Assembly (NCBI RefSeq): GCF_008271695.1 | Contig: NZ_VKKY01000002.1 | Coordinates: 496,001-560,000 of the forward strand | Origin: Rufibacter hautae | Lineage (GTDB): Bacteria; Bacteroidota; Bacteroidia; Cytophagales; Hymenobacteraceae | Reading direction: 5' to 3' | DNA: 64,000 bases | Shown here: piece by piece, positions 42,234-53,500 of the stretch | How the letters are laid out: each line of letters begins with the position of its first letter | Numbering within the stretch: position 1 is the first letter of the stretch | Translations under genes and position numbers: made by a program | Notes under the pieces: generated by a model | What the model was told of the DNA's origin: nothing | Database searches by the model: none | The model's input: the letters and a program-made list of their open reading frames with translations, nothing else

Positions 42234-43289
42234 ATGTTAAAAGGACGCGTTTTTAATTACACAGAAGAATTCACGTTGGAGTCCGGGCGATCTTTGCCCG
42301 GTTTCCAGCTCTTTTATACCACCTGGGGCACCCTCAACGAGGACCGCAGCAACGTAGTGTGGGTTTGCCACGCCTTTACCGGCAACGCTTTCGTGAAAGA
42401 CTGGTGGGGAGACCTGTTTGGCGAAGGAAAGACCTTTGATCCGGCCAAGCATTTTATTGTCTGCGCCAACTCACTGGGAAGCTGCTATGGTTCAACGGGC
42501 CCCTTGAGCCTGAACCCAGATACCGGCAAACCCTACTACCACGCCTTCCCGGTATTAACCAACCTGGATGTGGTGCGGGCTTTTGATGCTTTGCGTGAAC
42601 ATTTGGAAATTGAGCAGATAAACGTCTTGATTGGCGGCTCTATTGGCGGCCAGCAGGCGTTGGAGTGGGCGATTGAGCACCCAGAGAAAATCAAACGTCT
42701 GGTGCAGGTGGCGGGTAACGCACGGCAATCGCCTTGGGCTGTTGCCCTGAACGAGAGCCAACGCATGGCCATTGAGCAGGACGTAACTTGGCAGTTGGCC
42801 ACCGATGACGCCGGCCTAGAAGGAATGAAAACAGCCCGTTCCGTAGCCTTGTTGTCTTACCGCACCTATAACTCTTATAACCAGGCGCAGCGCGAAGGCT
42901 CCTCAGACCTGAAGAGAATCTACCGGGCAGCCAGTTACCAGCGGTACCAGGGCGAGAAGTTGGCCAAGCGCTTCAATGCTTTCTCATATTGGCAGCTTAC
43001 CAAAATGATGGACAGCCACAACGTGGGTCGTAACCGTGGCAACGTGGAGGCAGCTTTGCGCCAGGTAAAAGCAGAGACCCTGATCATTGGCGTGGACACC
43101 GATCAATTGTTCCCTTTAGGAGAGCAGAAATACGTGACCCGGTATATTTCCAACGCTACTTTCCAAGTCATTCACTCAGAAGCCGGGCATGACGGGTTCC
43201 TGCTGGAGACAGACCAGCTAAGCCGTCACTTAGATACTTTTTTACAGAAAAAACAACAGAGAAAAACATGGATTCCCACCGTCTTCTAA
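42234..43289 (+). CDS. metX: Homoserine O-acetyltransferase
   Basis: 351 residues, the alpha/beta-hydrolase type. Nucleophile motif GGSIGGQQALEWAIEHPEK (Ser about 136). VAGNARQSPWAVALNESQRMAIEQD matches the MetX lid region. IGVDTDQLFPLGEQ and EAGHDGFLLETDQL carry the catalytic Asp and His. It makes O-acetylhomoserine for MetY. Overlaps the hom gene by 22 bases, so translation is coupled. MetX and O-succinyl forms are hard to separate by sequence alone; the MetY neighbour supports acetyl. Confidence 0.93.
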   Translation: MLKGRVFNYTEEFTLESGRSLPGFQLFYTTWGTLNEDRSNVVWVCHAFTGNAFVKDWWGDLFGEGKTFDPAKHFIVCANSLGSCYGSTGPLSLNPDTGKPYYHAFPVLTNLDVVRAFDALREHLEIEQINVLIGGSIGGQQALEWAIEHPEKIKRLVQVAGNARQSPWAVALNESQRMAIEQDVTWQLATDDAGLEGMKTARSVALLSYRTYNSYNQAQREGSSDLKRIYRAASYQRYQGEKLAKRFNAFSYWQLTKMMDSHNVGRNRGNVEAALRQVKAETLIIGVDTDQLFPLGEQKYVTRYISNATFQVIHSEAGHDGFLLETDQLSRHLDTFLQKKQQRKTWIPTVF

Positions 43290-44515
43290 AAATCGGCTTG
43301 TTTGGGTTTGGCTGCGTAGGTCAGGGCCTGTACGACATACTTTCCCGCGAAGAGGCGCTTCCGTTCAAAGTGGAACGCATCTGCGTGAAAGACCCTACTA
43401 AACTTCGGCCTTTGCCCACTGAGAGTTTCACCTACGACTGGCACCAAGTGCTGCAGGATGATTCTCTGGACATCTTGGTGGAAGCGATTAGCGATGCCAA
43501 CGAGGCTTACACCATTGTGGCAGAGGCGTTGCGGCGCGGCAAGAAAGTGGTGACCGCTAACAAGAAACTGGTGGCCTACCATTTACCCGAGTTGCTGGCT
43601 TTGCAGCAGGAGTTTGGTGGTGTGCTGTTGTACGAGGCAGCCGTGGCTGGGGGAATCCCGATTATCAGAACCGTGGAGGAATATTTTTCCAATGAACCGC
43701 TGGAGCGCGTGCATGGCATCTTGAACGGTTCCTCCAACTACATTCTCAGCCAGATCTTCAAGTTGCAGAAAGGCTATGCTGAGGCCCTCAAAGAAGCCCA
43801 GGACAAAGGCTTTGCGGAGCTGGACCCCTGGCTGGACGTGGCCGGGGCCGATGCCCGGCATAAGCTTTGCATCTTAGCGGCGCATGCGTTTGGCAGAACC
43901 ATTGCCCCCGAGGAACTGGCTTTCTTTGGCATAGATTACCTGAGCGACGCAGACGTGGAGTATGCCAAGCAAAGCGATTCTGTCATCAAAATGGTAGCCT
44001 CGGCGCACTTAACTGCAGACGGGGAGTTGGTGCCGGTGGTGCTACCCAGTTTGGTAGACGCCTCAGACGATTTGTTTGTGGTGGAGCAGGAATTCAACGG
44101 TGTAGTGGTGCAGGGGACTTACTCTGGTCCGCAGTTGTTCAAAGGCAGAGGTGCCGGCGGCCACCCCACCGGAGCCGCGGTGCTGTCAGACATTGTATCC
44201 ATCAGCAACGGATATTCTTATGGGTATAAGAAGCTCAACAAAACTACCAATGCTCCGGCCCTAGCCCTCGATTTTGAACTGGAAGTCTACCTGCGCAGCA
44301 GCGAGCCAGAACTGGTTGCCGCCCTTGGGCTCACCAATCTGCAGAACGTGCAGCGGGACAATGACACCTTTAGTGTGCTTGGAACAGTGACGCTAGGCAA
44401 CCTGATCAAAAACCAAGACCACATCAGAAAAGCAGGCGCTTACATCATGGCCCTATCTTCTGATTTCGTGGGGGCACCCGCCAGAAAAGTGAAAGTACAG
44501 GAGCAGGTATCCTGA
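43268..44515 (+). CDS. hom: Homoserine dehydrogenase
   Basis: 415 residues. NAD(P)-binding start KIGLFGFGCVGQGLYDIL. The catalytic region contains KKVVTANKKLVAYH, YEAAVAGGIPIIRTVEEYFSNEPLERVHGILNGSSNYILSQIF, then GFAELDPWLDVAGADARHKLCILA. All are hallmarks of the monofunctional enzyme. The C-terminal ~85 residues do not look like a normal ACT domain (ending SSDFVGAPARKVKVQEQVS), so feedback control by threonine may differ. It supplies homoserine to metX, so the three genes form the branch from aspartate semialdehyde to homocysteine. Confidence 0.92.
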   Translation: MDSHRLLKIGLFGFGCVGQGLYDILSREEALPFKVERICVKDPTKLRPLPTESFTYDWHQVLQDDSLDILVEAISDANEAYTIVAEALRRGKKVVTANKKLVAYHLPELLALQQEFGGVLLYEAAVAGGIPIIRTVEEYFSNEPLERVHGILNGSSNYILSQIFKLQKGYAEALKEAQDKGFAELDPWLDVAGADARHKLCILAAHAFGRTIAPEELAFFGIDYLSDADVEYAKQSDSVIKMVASAHLTADGELVPVVLPSLVDASDDLFVVEQEFNGVVVQGTYSGPQLFKGRGAGGHPTGAAVLSDIVSISNGYSYGYKKLNKTTNAPALALDFELEVYLRSSEPELVAALGLTNLQNVQRDNDTFSVLGTVTLGNLIKNQDHIRKAGAYIMALSSDFVGAPARKVKVQEQVS

Positions 44516-44610
44516 TATTCTAGATTTAATTTGAAAAACTTTACAGCATTAAATGCGGATGGTCCGCTTTCAAAGAGTAGCTTGTTTATTTAGTTCGTTC
44601 AATTACGCAG

Positions 44611-44633
44611 ACACCTGGCTATAAGCTGGGTGT
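44611..44633 (+). terminator. Possible terminator of the methionine operon
   Basis: ACACCTGGC pairs with GCTGGGTGT (nine pairs, two wobbles), followed by TTT only. Confidence 0.4.
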
Positions 44634-44636
44634 TTA

Positions 44637-44673
44637 CGTTTTGGGCCTTTTTTATGAAAATGGTGGCTAAAAG
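44637..44673. repeat. P36 palindrome
   Basis: Left CGTTTTGGGCCTTTTTTATG, right AAAATGGTGGCTAAAAG. Confidence 0.5.
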
Positions 44674-44725
44674 AGAAAGATATAAAGCGATCAGGATCGA
44701 TTCATTTCAGTGATACCAAGCCGAT

Positions 44726-44764
44726 TTATTTTTGGTCAGTTTTTAACAAAACAACCGCTAAACG
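44726..44764. repeat. P36 palindrome
   Basis: Left TTATTTTTGGTCAGTTTTTA, right ACAAAACAACCGCTAAACG. Confidence 0.5.
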
Positions 44765-44834
44765 CAATTCCTATTCTTCTTTACTTACGTAGCTTGATAG
44801 CTTCTTGAAAAGAGTGCCTTAATGCCTTAATAAA

Positions 44835-44886
44835 GAATCCCTGTTTTAGAGCTGTTTTCTTAAAATCAGCTCTAAAACAGGGATTC
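44835..44886. repeat. P36 palindrome, perfect copy; likely terminator of lysA
   Basis: GAATCCCTGTTTTAGAGCTG (44835-44854) and its exact reverse complement (44867-44886), 12-base loop TTTTCTTAAAAT. The only copy with fully complementary 20-bp arms. It lies 28 bp after the lysA stop. Confidence 0.8.
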
Positions 44887-44914
44887 AAAATGAAAGCTAA
44901 GACAGCTTTAGAAA

Positions 44915-46060
44915 CTAAGAAAGGTAAATGGCTTTCACCCGGTCCCGGAGGTTGTACTCAGAGACCATTACCTCGCCATAGGCACCGGCTGTCCTGATGG
45001 CTACCAGATCGCCGCGTTTGGTCTCTGGCAATTCAATAGCCTTGGAAAAGCAGTCCGTTGATTCACAGATAGGGCCAACCACGTCATAGGTTTTGGCGGG
45101 AAGATCAGAGGAAAGGTTCTCAATCTTGTGGTACGCCTGGTAGAGCGCCGGGCGCATCAATTCGGTCATCCCAGCGTCCAGAATCACGAAATTCGTCTTT
45201 TGGCCGTGCTTCATGTACAAGACCTTAGAGATAAGGTTTCCGCTGGGGGCTACCAGGGCTCGGCCTAACTCAAAGTGCACCACTTGTCCCGGACGTTTGT
45301 CCAGCAGCCGCTCAAAGATCCCGAAGTAGGAAGCGAAGTCCGCGATGGGGTTTTCTTCCGGGGTGATGTAATCCACGCCCAGGCCGCCGCCCACATTCAG
45401 GTGCGGGAAAGTGAGGCCGCGCTCCTCAAACCAATTCTGCAGCTCGTTTACCCGGACGCAAAGGTTCTCGAAAGCCCGCAGATCGGTGATCTGAGACCCA
45501 ATATGGAAGTGCAGCCCGATGAGTTTCAGGTTAGGCCAAGCTGCAAATTGGGGCAGCAGTTCCTCCAGTTCCCACACGTTGATCCCGAACTTGTTTTCCT
45601 CCAGCCCGGTGGTGATGTGCTTATGGGTGTAAGCGTCTACGTTTGGGTTGATACGCAAAGCTACCTGCGCTACTTTTCCTTTAGCGGCTGCCAGTTCCTG
45701 GATTACCTCCAGTTCCTGCACGGATTCTGAGTTGAAGCAGAAGATATTGGAATCTAAGGCAAAGTTAATCTCAGCATCGGACTTGCCTACGCCCGCAAAC
45801 ACAATCTGCTCCGGCGCGAAACCTGCCTCCAGCGCCCGACGCACCTCGTTGCCACTCACGCAATCCGCCCCGAAACCTCTTTCCAGGATCTCGGCCAAGA
45901 TAGGGGAGTTGGCGTTCGCTTTAAGGGCGTAATGCACGTGATACCCGTATTTCCCAGCTTCGGCCTTGGCTGTATCCAGCGTTTGGCGTAACAGGGAAAG
46001 GTCGTAGGCATAAAAAGGGGTAGGTTGCTGAGAGAACGCCTTCAGTTGTTCTTTAAGCAT
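44915..46060 (-). CDS. lysA: Diaminopimelate decarboxylase
   Basis: 381 residues from the ATG at 46060, which overlaps the lysC end by 8 bases; a longer frame (46093) would add 11 basic residues inside lysC. The PLP-barrel lysine is in VHYALKANANSPIL. LIGLHFHIGSQITD, FPHLNVGGGLGVDY and ELGRALVAPSG are PLP-barrel hallmarks. GPICESTDCFSK (with Cys and Glu) is the substrate-contact motif of the decarboxylase family. It converts meso-DAP to lysine. Coupled to lysC, so the pair covers the first and last steps of lysine synthesis. Confidence 0.93.
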   Translation of the reverse strand: MLKEQLKAFSQQPTPFYAYDLSLLRQTLDTAKAEAGKYGYHVHYALKANANSPILAEILERGFGADCVSGNEVRRALEAGFAPEQIVFAGVGKSDAEINFALDSNIFCFNSESVQELEVIQELAAAKGKVAQVALRINPNVDAYTHKHITTGLEENKFGINVWELEELLPQFAAWPNLKLIGLHFHIGSQITDLRAFENLCVRVNELQNWFEERGLTFPHLNVGGGLGVDYITPEENPIADFASYFGIFERLLDKRPGQVVHFELGRALVAPSGNLISKVLYMKHGQKTNFVILDAGMTELMRPALYQAYHKIENLSSDLPAKTYDVVGPICESTDCFSKAIELPETKRGDLVAIRTAGAYGEVMVSEYNLRDRVKAIYLS

Positions 46061-47387
46061 TGGTCTCCTCCCTTTCCTGGAACACCCCTTCATTGATAGA
46101 CACCAAGGCGTCTTCTTTATGGATGGTATTCACTAAAAAACTGATGTTGTTTTTGCTTCCGCCGTAAGAGATCATGCGTAATGGAATGTGCCCCAGCGAC
46201 TGCACCACTTTCAAAGCGGCGCCTGGTTTGTCTTCCATGAAGTCGCCGACTACGCACACAATGGTCAACTCGGTGTCAATCTCTACCGTGCCGAATCGCT
46301 GCAGGGCCTCTGTGATCTCCGGTAGATACGTGATGTTGTCAATGGTAAGGGAAACGGCTACCTCAGACGTGGTGATCATGTCAATAGGCGTCTTAAAACG
46401 CTCAAACACCTCAAACACGCTGCGTAAGAAACCATAGGCCAACAACATCCGGCTGGATTTTATTTTGATCGCGATAATCCCGTCTTTGGCAGCCACTGCT
46501 TTGATCTTGTTGCCTGCTTTCTTGGACGATATAGTGGTTCCCTGAGCCTCTGGTTGCATGGTGTTCAGCAACCGCACCGGAATGTTGTGCTGCTGCGCCG
46601 GCAGGATGCTGGACGGATGCAGGATTTTCGCCCCGAAGTACGCCAACTCCGCCGCCTCGTCAAAAGACAACTCTGCAATAGGATAGGTGTTCTTCACTAT
46701 GCGCGGGTCATTGTTGTGCATCCCGTCAATGTCGGTCCAGATTTGGATCTCAGACGCCTTAACGGCCGCCCCAACAATAGAAGCGGTGTAGTCACTACCC
46801 CCGCGTTTAAGGTTATCGATCTCGTTTTTGGCGTTGCGACAGATGTATCCCTGCGTGATGAACAACTGGTTGTCTGGATATTGATCCAGCAAGTTTCTCA
46901 GGTTCTCACGGATGAAAGCCTGGTCTGGCTCCTCGTCTGGGGTGATCTTCATGAAGTCCAAAGCGGGCAGCAACACCGATGGAGTGCCTTTCTCATCCTG
47001 GAAAATCTTGAAGAGCTGCGTAGACAGCAATTCGCCCTGCGCTAAAATGATTTTCTCAGAAGCAGGGGAGAAAGGTTGGTTAAAGCAGTCCCGGATATCT
47101 GAGAATACAACTTCAATTACCTGTTTACCCTTTTCCTTTGATGCTTCCTGTTTATATAAATCAGCAATCACCTGTTTATAGTGTTGCTCTAATTGTGCTG
47201 TGAGAGATTCTGCCTGGGCTACGTCGCCCTGGGCCAGTTGCTGTCCAATCTGCACCAGGTGGTTCGTGGTTCCTGACATCGCAGAAAGCACCACAATCAC
47301 CGGTTCCTGAGTTGGAAGCAGTTGTGAGACGGCACCCATCCGCTCCGCAGAGCCTACGGAGGTACCCCCAAATTTCATGATTTTCAT
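46053..47387 (-). CDS. lysC: Aspartate kinase (lysine-type)
   Basis: 444 residues. [13 protein letters not shown] at the N-terminus and [30 protein letters not shown] are the kinase signatures. Two ACT domains follow (from about 300, e.g. [18 protein letters not shown] and [28 protein letters not shown]), the allosteric region for lysine feedback. Monofunctional: no homoserine dehydrogenase fused. Start M1 or M4 are both possible. It feeds both lysine and the methionine operon 2 kb away. Confidence 0.92.
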   Translation of the reverse strand: MKIMKFGGTSVGSAERMGAVSQLLPTQEPVIVVLSAMSGTTNHLVQIGQQLAQGDVAQAESLTAQLEQHYKQVIADLYKQEASKEKGKQVIEVVFSDIRDCFNQPFSPASEKIILAQGELLSTQLFKIFQDEKGTPSVLLPALDFMKITPDEEPDQAFIRENLRNLLDQYPDNQLFITQGYICRNAKNEIDNLKRGGSDYTASIVGAAVKASEIQIWTDIDGMHNNDPRIVKNTYPIAELSFDEAAELAYFGAKILHPSSILPAQQHNIPVRLLNTMQPEAQGTTISSKKAGNKIKAVAAKDGIIAIKIKSSRMLLAYGFLRSVFEVFERFKTPIDMITTSEVAVSLTIDNITYLPEITEALQRFGTVEIDTELTIVCVVGDFMEDKPGAALKVVQSLGHIPLRMISYGGSKNNISFLVNTIHKEDALVSINEGVFQEREETNA

Positions 47388-47441
47388 AGATATTAAATAA
47401 AACCTGCGAATTTACTAAAACATCAGGGGAATACTAAAAGA

Positions 47442-47485
47442 AAACCCCACCTACCGCTACTTTTTATTAGCGGTAGGTGGGGTTT
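47442..47485 (-). terminator. Terminator of the giant T9SS cargo gene
   Basis: Perfect 18-bp stem AAACCCCACCTACCGCTA (47442-47459) with its complement (47468-47485), loop CTTTTTAT, A/T-rich ends. Confidence 0.88.
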
Positions 47486-47505
47486 AATAAGAGAGTTAAA
47501 AAGGA

Positions 47506-50500
47506 TTAGTTTTCCTTTACTACCCTGATGAACTCAGAAAGCGAAGTGCCTGTCACTCTTAGGATGTAGACACCATTTGCAATTCTTGACAAGTCTCTGG
47601 TAAGTTTCACCTTACCTGAGGTAACATTAGCAGATTCCTTGTAAATCAGCTTCTGGTTTAGGTCATAGAGTTCTACCTGTACTGTTCTGTCTTCTACACT
47701 GTTAATGGAGATAGAAACTTCTCTCGTGAAAGGGTTAGGAGAAACGGCCACTTGAGCTGTTGCCTTGTTACCTGCAGCATTCACTGATACAACCTTGCTG
47801 TACTCAAAGGCTCCGTTTACATCAACTTGTTTCAAGCGGTAGTACACTGTGCCAGCAGGGGCAGAACCATCGGTGAAGCTATAATTCTTCGCCACGCTGC
47901 TGGTTCCGTTTCCATTTACCTGACCAATGCTCAAGAAGGTGTTGCCGTTTATGCTACGCTCCACCTGGAAATAAGCATTGTCTTTCTCAGAGGCGGTGGT
48001 CCAGTTAAGCTTGATGCCATTGTTAGTGGCCGAAGCTGTAAAGGATGTTAAAGTAACCGGAAGCGGAGTGCCTATGATCACGGTTGGAGAAAGGGTAGAA
48101 GTACCGCCGTTGGCATCAGTTGTTCGGATAGTAGGCATGTAAAGATCTGATTCCAGCAGACTGCGGTTGCTGACATACATTCTTAACTGACCATTCACAA
48201 TCCGGTACGATACCCCTGGTATTGAATAATTGTTATCAATAGAAAAAGCTGTTATAAAAGCATCACTATCACCAAATGTGAAAAGCACATCTTCATTCTG
48301 GTACTCAGAAACTGCCTTAGGCTGCATAGAAGAAACAACTTCTGCCTCACAATCCAGGGTGATGGTTACCTCAGCTGACTGTGAACCACAAGAAGCGGAA
48401 GTTACTGTCCATTTGAAAACGTAAGCTCCCGAACTTAAACCAGAAACAGTTGTAGTTGGGTTGGTGGATTCAGCAAAAACAGGATTTCCTGAATCAGTAG
48501 GCTTCGAAATTACAGTCCAGACACCACTAGTGCCAGTTGGAGCCGCAGATGCTTCTAGAGCTACTGTTTTGCTTCCTTGGGCACTTGTTGAACAAACTGA
48601 TTTATTTTCTCCAGCATATGCCGTGAATGCTGGTGTAGAGGAGATAGTAACTTCATTAGATAGCGGACTCTCACAAGTGTTAGAAGTTGCGCGCACATTG
48701 TAGGTACCGGCCGCAGAGGCCGTGAAGGAAACCGCCCCATTTGCAACAACAGGTGAGCCACTTGGGCTGCCATTCAGGAACAGTTGATAACTGTATCCAT
48801 TTACTGGGGAACTAACTGTAATGGTAACCGATGTACTACCACAAATGCTAGCGTTGCTAGCGGTAATTGCCGGTGCAGTTGGAGCTGGGTTCACGGTTAC
48901 AGTAACTTCATTTGAAGTGGCAGAAGGGCAAGAACCACTGGAGGCCACCACGGTGAATTTAGTTGTAGCACTTACAGATGCTGTGAAAGAAACCGTGTTA
49001 CTTCCATTGTAGGTGATAGAGCTACCTTCTGCTACTCCGTTACGAGAAAGCCTGTAGGAAACACCATTCACCAAATTACCAGTAGCAGTAATGATAGCAT
49101 TGCCGCTGCCACAGACAGCTGCCACGTTAGAACTGACCGTAGCCGAAACCGGTGTAGGTGAAACAGTGACGGTGACCTGATTAGAAGTAACTGAAGGGCA
49201 AGAGGCATTAGAGGCTACCACTGTGAAATTAGTAGAAACAGCACTTACTGTGGCAGTAAAGGAAATAGCGTTGCTGCCATTATAAGTGATGGCGCTTCCT
49301 TCAGCTACACCGTTTCTGTACAACTGGTAGGCAATTCCATTTACAAGTCCTGAAGAGGCAGAGATAATTACGTTGCCGCTGCCGCAGACTGCTGAGGTGT
49401 TAATAGAGATAGTAAAGGCTACAGGAGCAGGGTTTACAGTTACATCTACATAACCTTCCATAGTGACATTGCCGCAATTCCCAGCGCTAATGGCCTGAAC
49501 TGTCAATGTAGTAGGAGAAGTTAAAGCTCCAGAAGTAAGGGTAATGGGACCACCTGTACTAGTTACCGCATTACCGCTTGAAGTAGCACCATTGTAGATT
49601 TGATAGACTATGCCGTTCTGTGAAGAAGGCAAAGTGATAGACACTGTTCCTCCTGAGCAAACCACCTGCTGGCTAGAAGTAAAGCTAAACACGGTAGGAG
49701 TAGGGGTTACGGTAACGGCATGTGTAGAACCAATGGGCAAAGAAGAACAGCCAGAACGGATGGCAGTTACTCTAAGAGATGCATTAGACGTCAAGGCATC
49801 TGTGGCAAGAGTAATGGCACCTCCGGTACCTGCTACCCCAAATCCAGTTGCCGTGGTACCGTTGAAAATTTGGTACGTTACTCCAACTTCTGAGCTAGCT
49901 AGGCTTATGCTGGCGGTTGAACCGCTACAAATACTAGATGCAGTAACTAGGGTGCTGGTTTGGGTTGACGGAGCTGAAACAGTTACAGTAACTGGGCTTC
50001 CTACTGTGAAAGCTGTACAGTTAGCAGGGCTGCTTGGCGTAGCCTGAACAGTAAACGTGGTAGTTGCAGTAATAGCAGCTGAGGTAAGGGTAATATCTCC
50101 CCCGGTTCCTTCTACAGCTGCCCCAGTGGCCATTCCGTTGATGTACAGTTGGTAGAACACCTCCGTTTCAGAGGCGCTTACTCTAATTTGGGCAGTACCC
50201 CCGCTACAGATGGTTGGGGTGATGGTTGCCACTGTGAGGTTGCTGGATGGCACAGAGACAAATACACGGTTACTCATATCTACAGAACAGGGGTTTCCTG
50301 TTCTGGTGGCAACAACCTTCAGGTTAGAATTGCCCGTCAGCAAGCCAGTAGTTATGTTGATAGCACTTCCGGTTCCAGTAACAGCAGAGCCCGTATTTGC
50401 ATAGGCACCAGTGGCGGGATTGTAAATCTGAACCTGATAGCTAACTCCAGTTTCAGAGCCTGCCAAGGTTAAAGTGGCTGCAGTGTTAAAGCAGATGGCC

Positions 50501-53500
50501 TGTGTAGTAGGAGTAACTGCGAAGGAAGTAGGAATAGGATTTACTGTTACCACAGAGTTCCCTGTCATGGTCACTCTCCCGCCACAAGTGTTAGTTGCCA
50601 CAATAGTGTAAGTACCTCCTGTGGTAATGGCACCTGTTGAAAGCGTCAACGCACCGCCGGTTCCTTCCACAATGTTTCCTACTGGAGAAGCACCCAAATA
50701 AATTTGGTACGAAACACCTACCTGTGATCCTGAAAGGGCAATGGAAGCTGCCTGACCACTACAGATCGTCTGGGTAGGAGGAGTAACGTTGAAGGTAGTT
50801 GGAGTGGTAGAAGTAACATTCACCGTAAACTGCTGCGTCAGGGCAAACGGAGTACATCCCCCTGAGGTAGCTAATACCCTAAAAGTGTAAACCCCAGCCG
50901 TGGACAGAGCGGCAGATGTCAGGGTGATGTTTCCTCCATTGCCAGTTACCGGGTTACCTGTATTTGTGAAGGTTGACCCTGAACCGGTTTGTAGTTGGTA
51001 TAACACATTACTTTCTGAACTTTGAATTACTACAGATGCAGTAGCAGTATTACTTGCACATATTGACTGAACAGATGGAGTAATGGTTAAAGCATTGGAA
51101 GGCACAGTCACGGTGAAGGTGTTTGCCATGTCTGTAGAACATCCATTCTTAGTGGCTACCACTTTGAATGTGCCGCTAGCTGTAATGGTGCCAGTAGTTA
51201 ACGTAATGGCACTGCCTGTACCTGCCACAGCGTTCCCCGTGTTAACATAAGTTCCGGTAGAAGGGTTGAGCACCTGAATTTGGTAAGAGGCACCTGTTTC
51301 AGAATTTGCTACTGTTACAGTTGTTGAGGCACCATTACAAACGGTTGTAGAAGCTGGGGTAACAGCATACGCCGTAGGAGCCGGTGCAATAGTAATGGAA
51401 GTTGACCCTTTCAAAGTAGTCTGGCAATCTGGGGAACCTACCTGGAAAGCTCTAACCGTTAAAACAGCCGCAGTTGTTAGGTTACCGGAAGACAAGATAA
51501 TGGTGCCTCCGTTCCCCACCATGGCAGGTCCACTGGCGGTTGATCCATTATAAATCTGGTAAATAACCCCATTCTCGGTATTGGCTACCGTGATAGTGGC
51601 TGTACTGTTGTTACAAACCGTTTGCGCTGATGGGGTGAATGTTGGGGTAGTAGAAGGTGAAACGCAGGAAACGGTAACAGCAGCTGTTTGCTGACTCTCA
51701 CAACTACTAACACCAACTGGAACAGTTGTTGGCGCTATGGAAGCAGTAACAGAAGTTCCTGTAGACAGATTTGCTTGGTTGGTGGAATTAATGGCAATTG
51801 ACCAAGTTACAGGAGTTGAGGTAGAAGCCCCAGAAATGGTTGCCGTTCCGGCTATACGTTGACCTTCAATGTAAACGTATACAGTACCATTTGTGGTGGT
51901 GGAACCGGTAATAACGGTTGCCCTTTCTTTAATCGGAGAGGCTAATGCTAAACCAAAGCTGGCGGCAGTTGCAGGATTAGCCACGGTGATAGTTGAAGAA
52001 GCTGGACTCACGGTTTTACCTCCCGGTGCAGTTGCTACAGCGTACAAGACGTCTCCTCCTCTAAGAGTAATGCCGCTTAATACCTGTGCAGACCACACAC
52101 CTCCAGAAACTGTAGCAGTTTCAGTGATGCGGGTATCCGATGCAGTGTTTGGGATTGCACCGCTTCTCCGGTAAACAATGACCGTTGTTCCTGCAGCTTC
52201 AGAAGACGTGCCTGTAATGGTTGTTACAGTTGGGCATGGGGCTGTGGTGGTGAAAACAGGTGCCGCGGTTACACAGCTTGTTCCAATCACCAAAGTATTA
52301 GAGGGTCCCGATAAGCCTGTAGTATTAGCTTTTGTGCGGACACTAACTGTATCATTCGCACTTAATTGATAGAGAGAAAGGTTAATGGACCAAGTCCCTG
52401 TAGCCGTAGCTGTTGTAGTAGGAGCCAAATCTCCATTTGAGGTAGTAATAGGTTGTCTATTAACAAACAAATAAACAGGGCCGTTAGCAACTGCACCAGT
52501 TCCCTGCAATGGAGTAGTAGTGCCGGTACAGTAAAAAGTGTTGCTTATGGTAGGGGTGGCTGTTGTTACAGCTCCTGGAGTGGTAGTCTCATTACCACCA
52601 TTAAGATACCAAGCTGCTGATCTAGGGGATTCACAACCATTGGAAGTAACAGTAGCAGTTAAAGTACCATAATTGTTAGTGCTAGTATTGCCACCACAAT
52701 TATAACTGAAGGTGAAGTTACCTGTAGTACAGGCCACTGGAGTATATTTATAAGTATAAGTAGTAACACTCACCCCATTAACTGTAGAAACAGTAGAGGT
52801 TGGAGCTTGGTAAGTACCGGGGTAATAAACCCCATCTCTATATACCTTTATAGGAGAAGGACTACCAGCCGAATAGGTAAGGTAAGCCGGGAGTTGTACG
52901 GTTGAGGTTATATTTACACTTTGTTGGTTGCTGTTAAAAGACGCAATTTTTGGAGCTGGAGTAATACATCTTGAAACAGCCTGCGCTCCAACTGTAACAG
53001 TATTAGAAGACACCGAGGTACTAGCCGCGCAATTCCCACTGGCCGCTCTGGTCACTCTTACTGTTAAGATATCACCAGCTACAAGCGTGGTACCGCTCGG
53101 TAACGGGAAAGAAAAAGCTCCATTGGTTACGGTTACAGGTGAAGCCGCTACTACCTGGGTTCCATTCCGGAAGAGGGTGATGGTCCCGCCATTTTCTGAA
53201 GAGGTTCCAGTAATGGTGGTAGTACCTACCCTTACAGCAAGGTTTGTGGTGATGACAGGTGCCGCCGGAGCCGCAGTTTGGCAAAACTCGCCAGCCTGAA
53301 TTTGTTGTAGGGAGGTAGATGGGAATGCTGGAATCAGATCACGCCAAATCCGGAATTTATCATTGGCATAGGTTCTGTCATCAACTCCTCCAACATCAGA
53401 AATAGTACCTTCCAGCCCTGTTTGAGCGCTGGTAACGGTTGATCCAGTAACCCGGAGGGGGGTAGAAGAACTAATGCCAACGCCTCCATCACCACTAAAA

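Larger units (their letters stand above)
44516..44914. other. Intergenic region between convergent hom and lysA, 399 bp
   Basis: A hairpin ends the met operon (44611-44633) and three P36 copies follow (44637, 44726, 44835), the densest cluster of P36 in the window. No gene. Confidence 0.65.

Noticed and set aside
48640..51660. Periodic DNA similarity resembling an array of repeats
   Set aside because: It is the coding sequence of eleven protein repeats; unit length (about 275 bp) and lack of short identical repeats exclude CRISPR.
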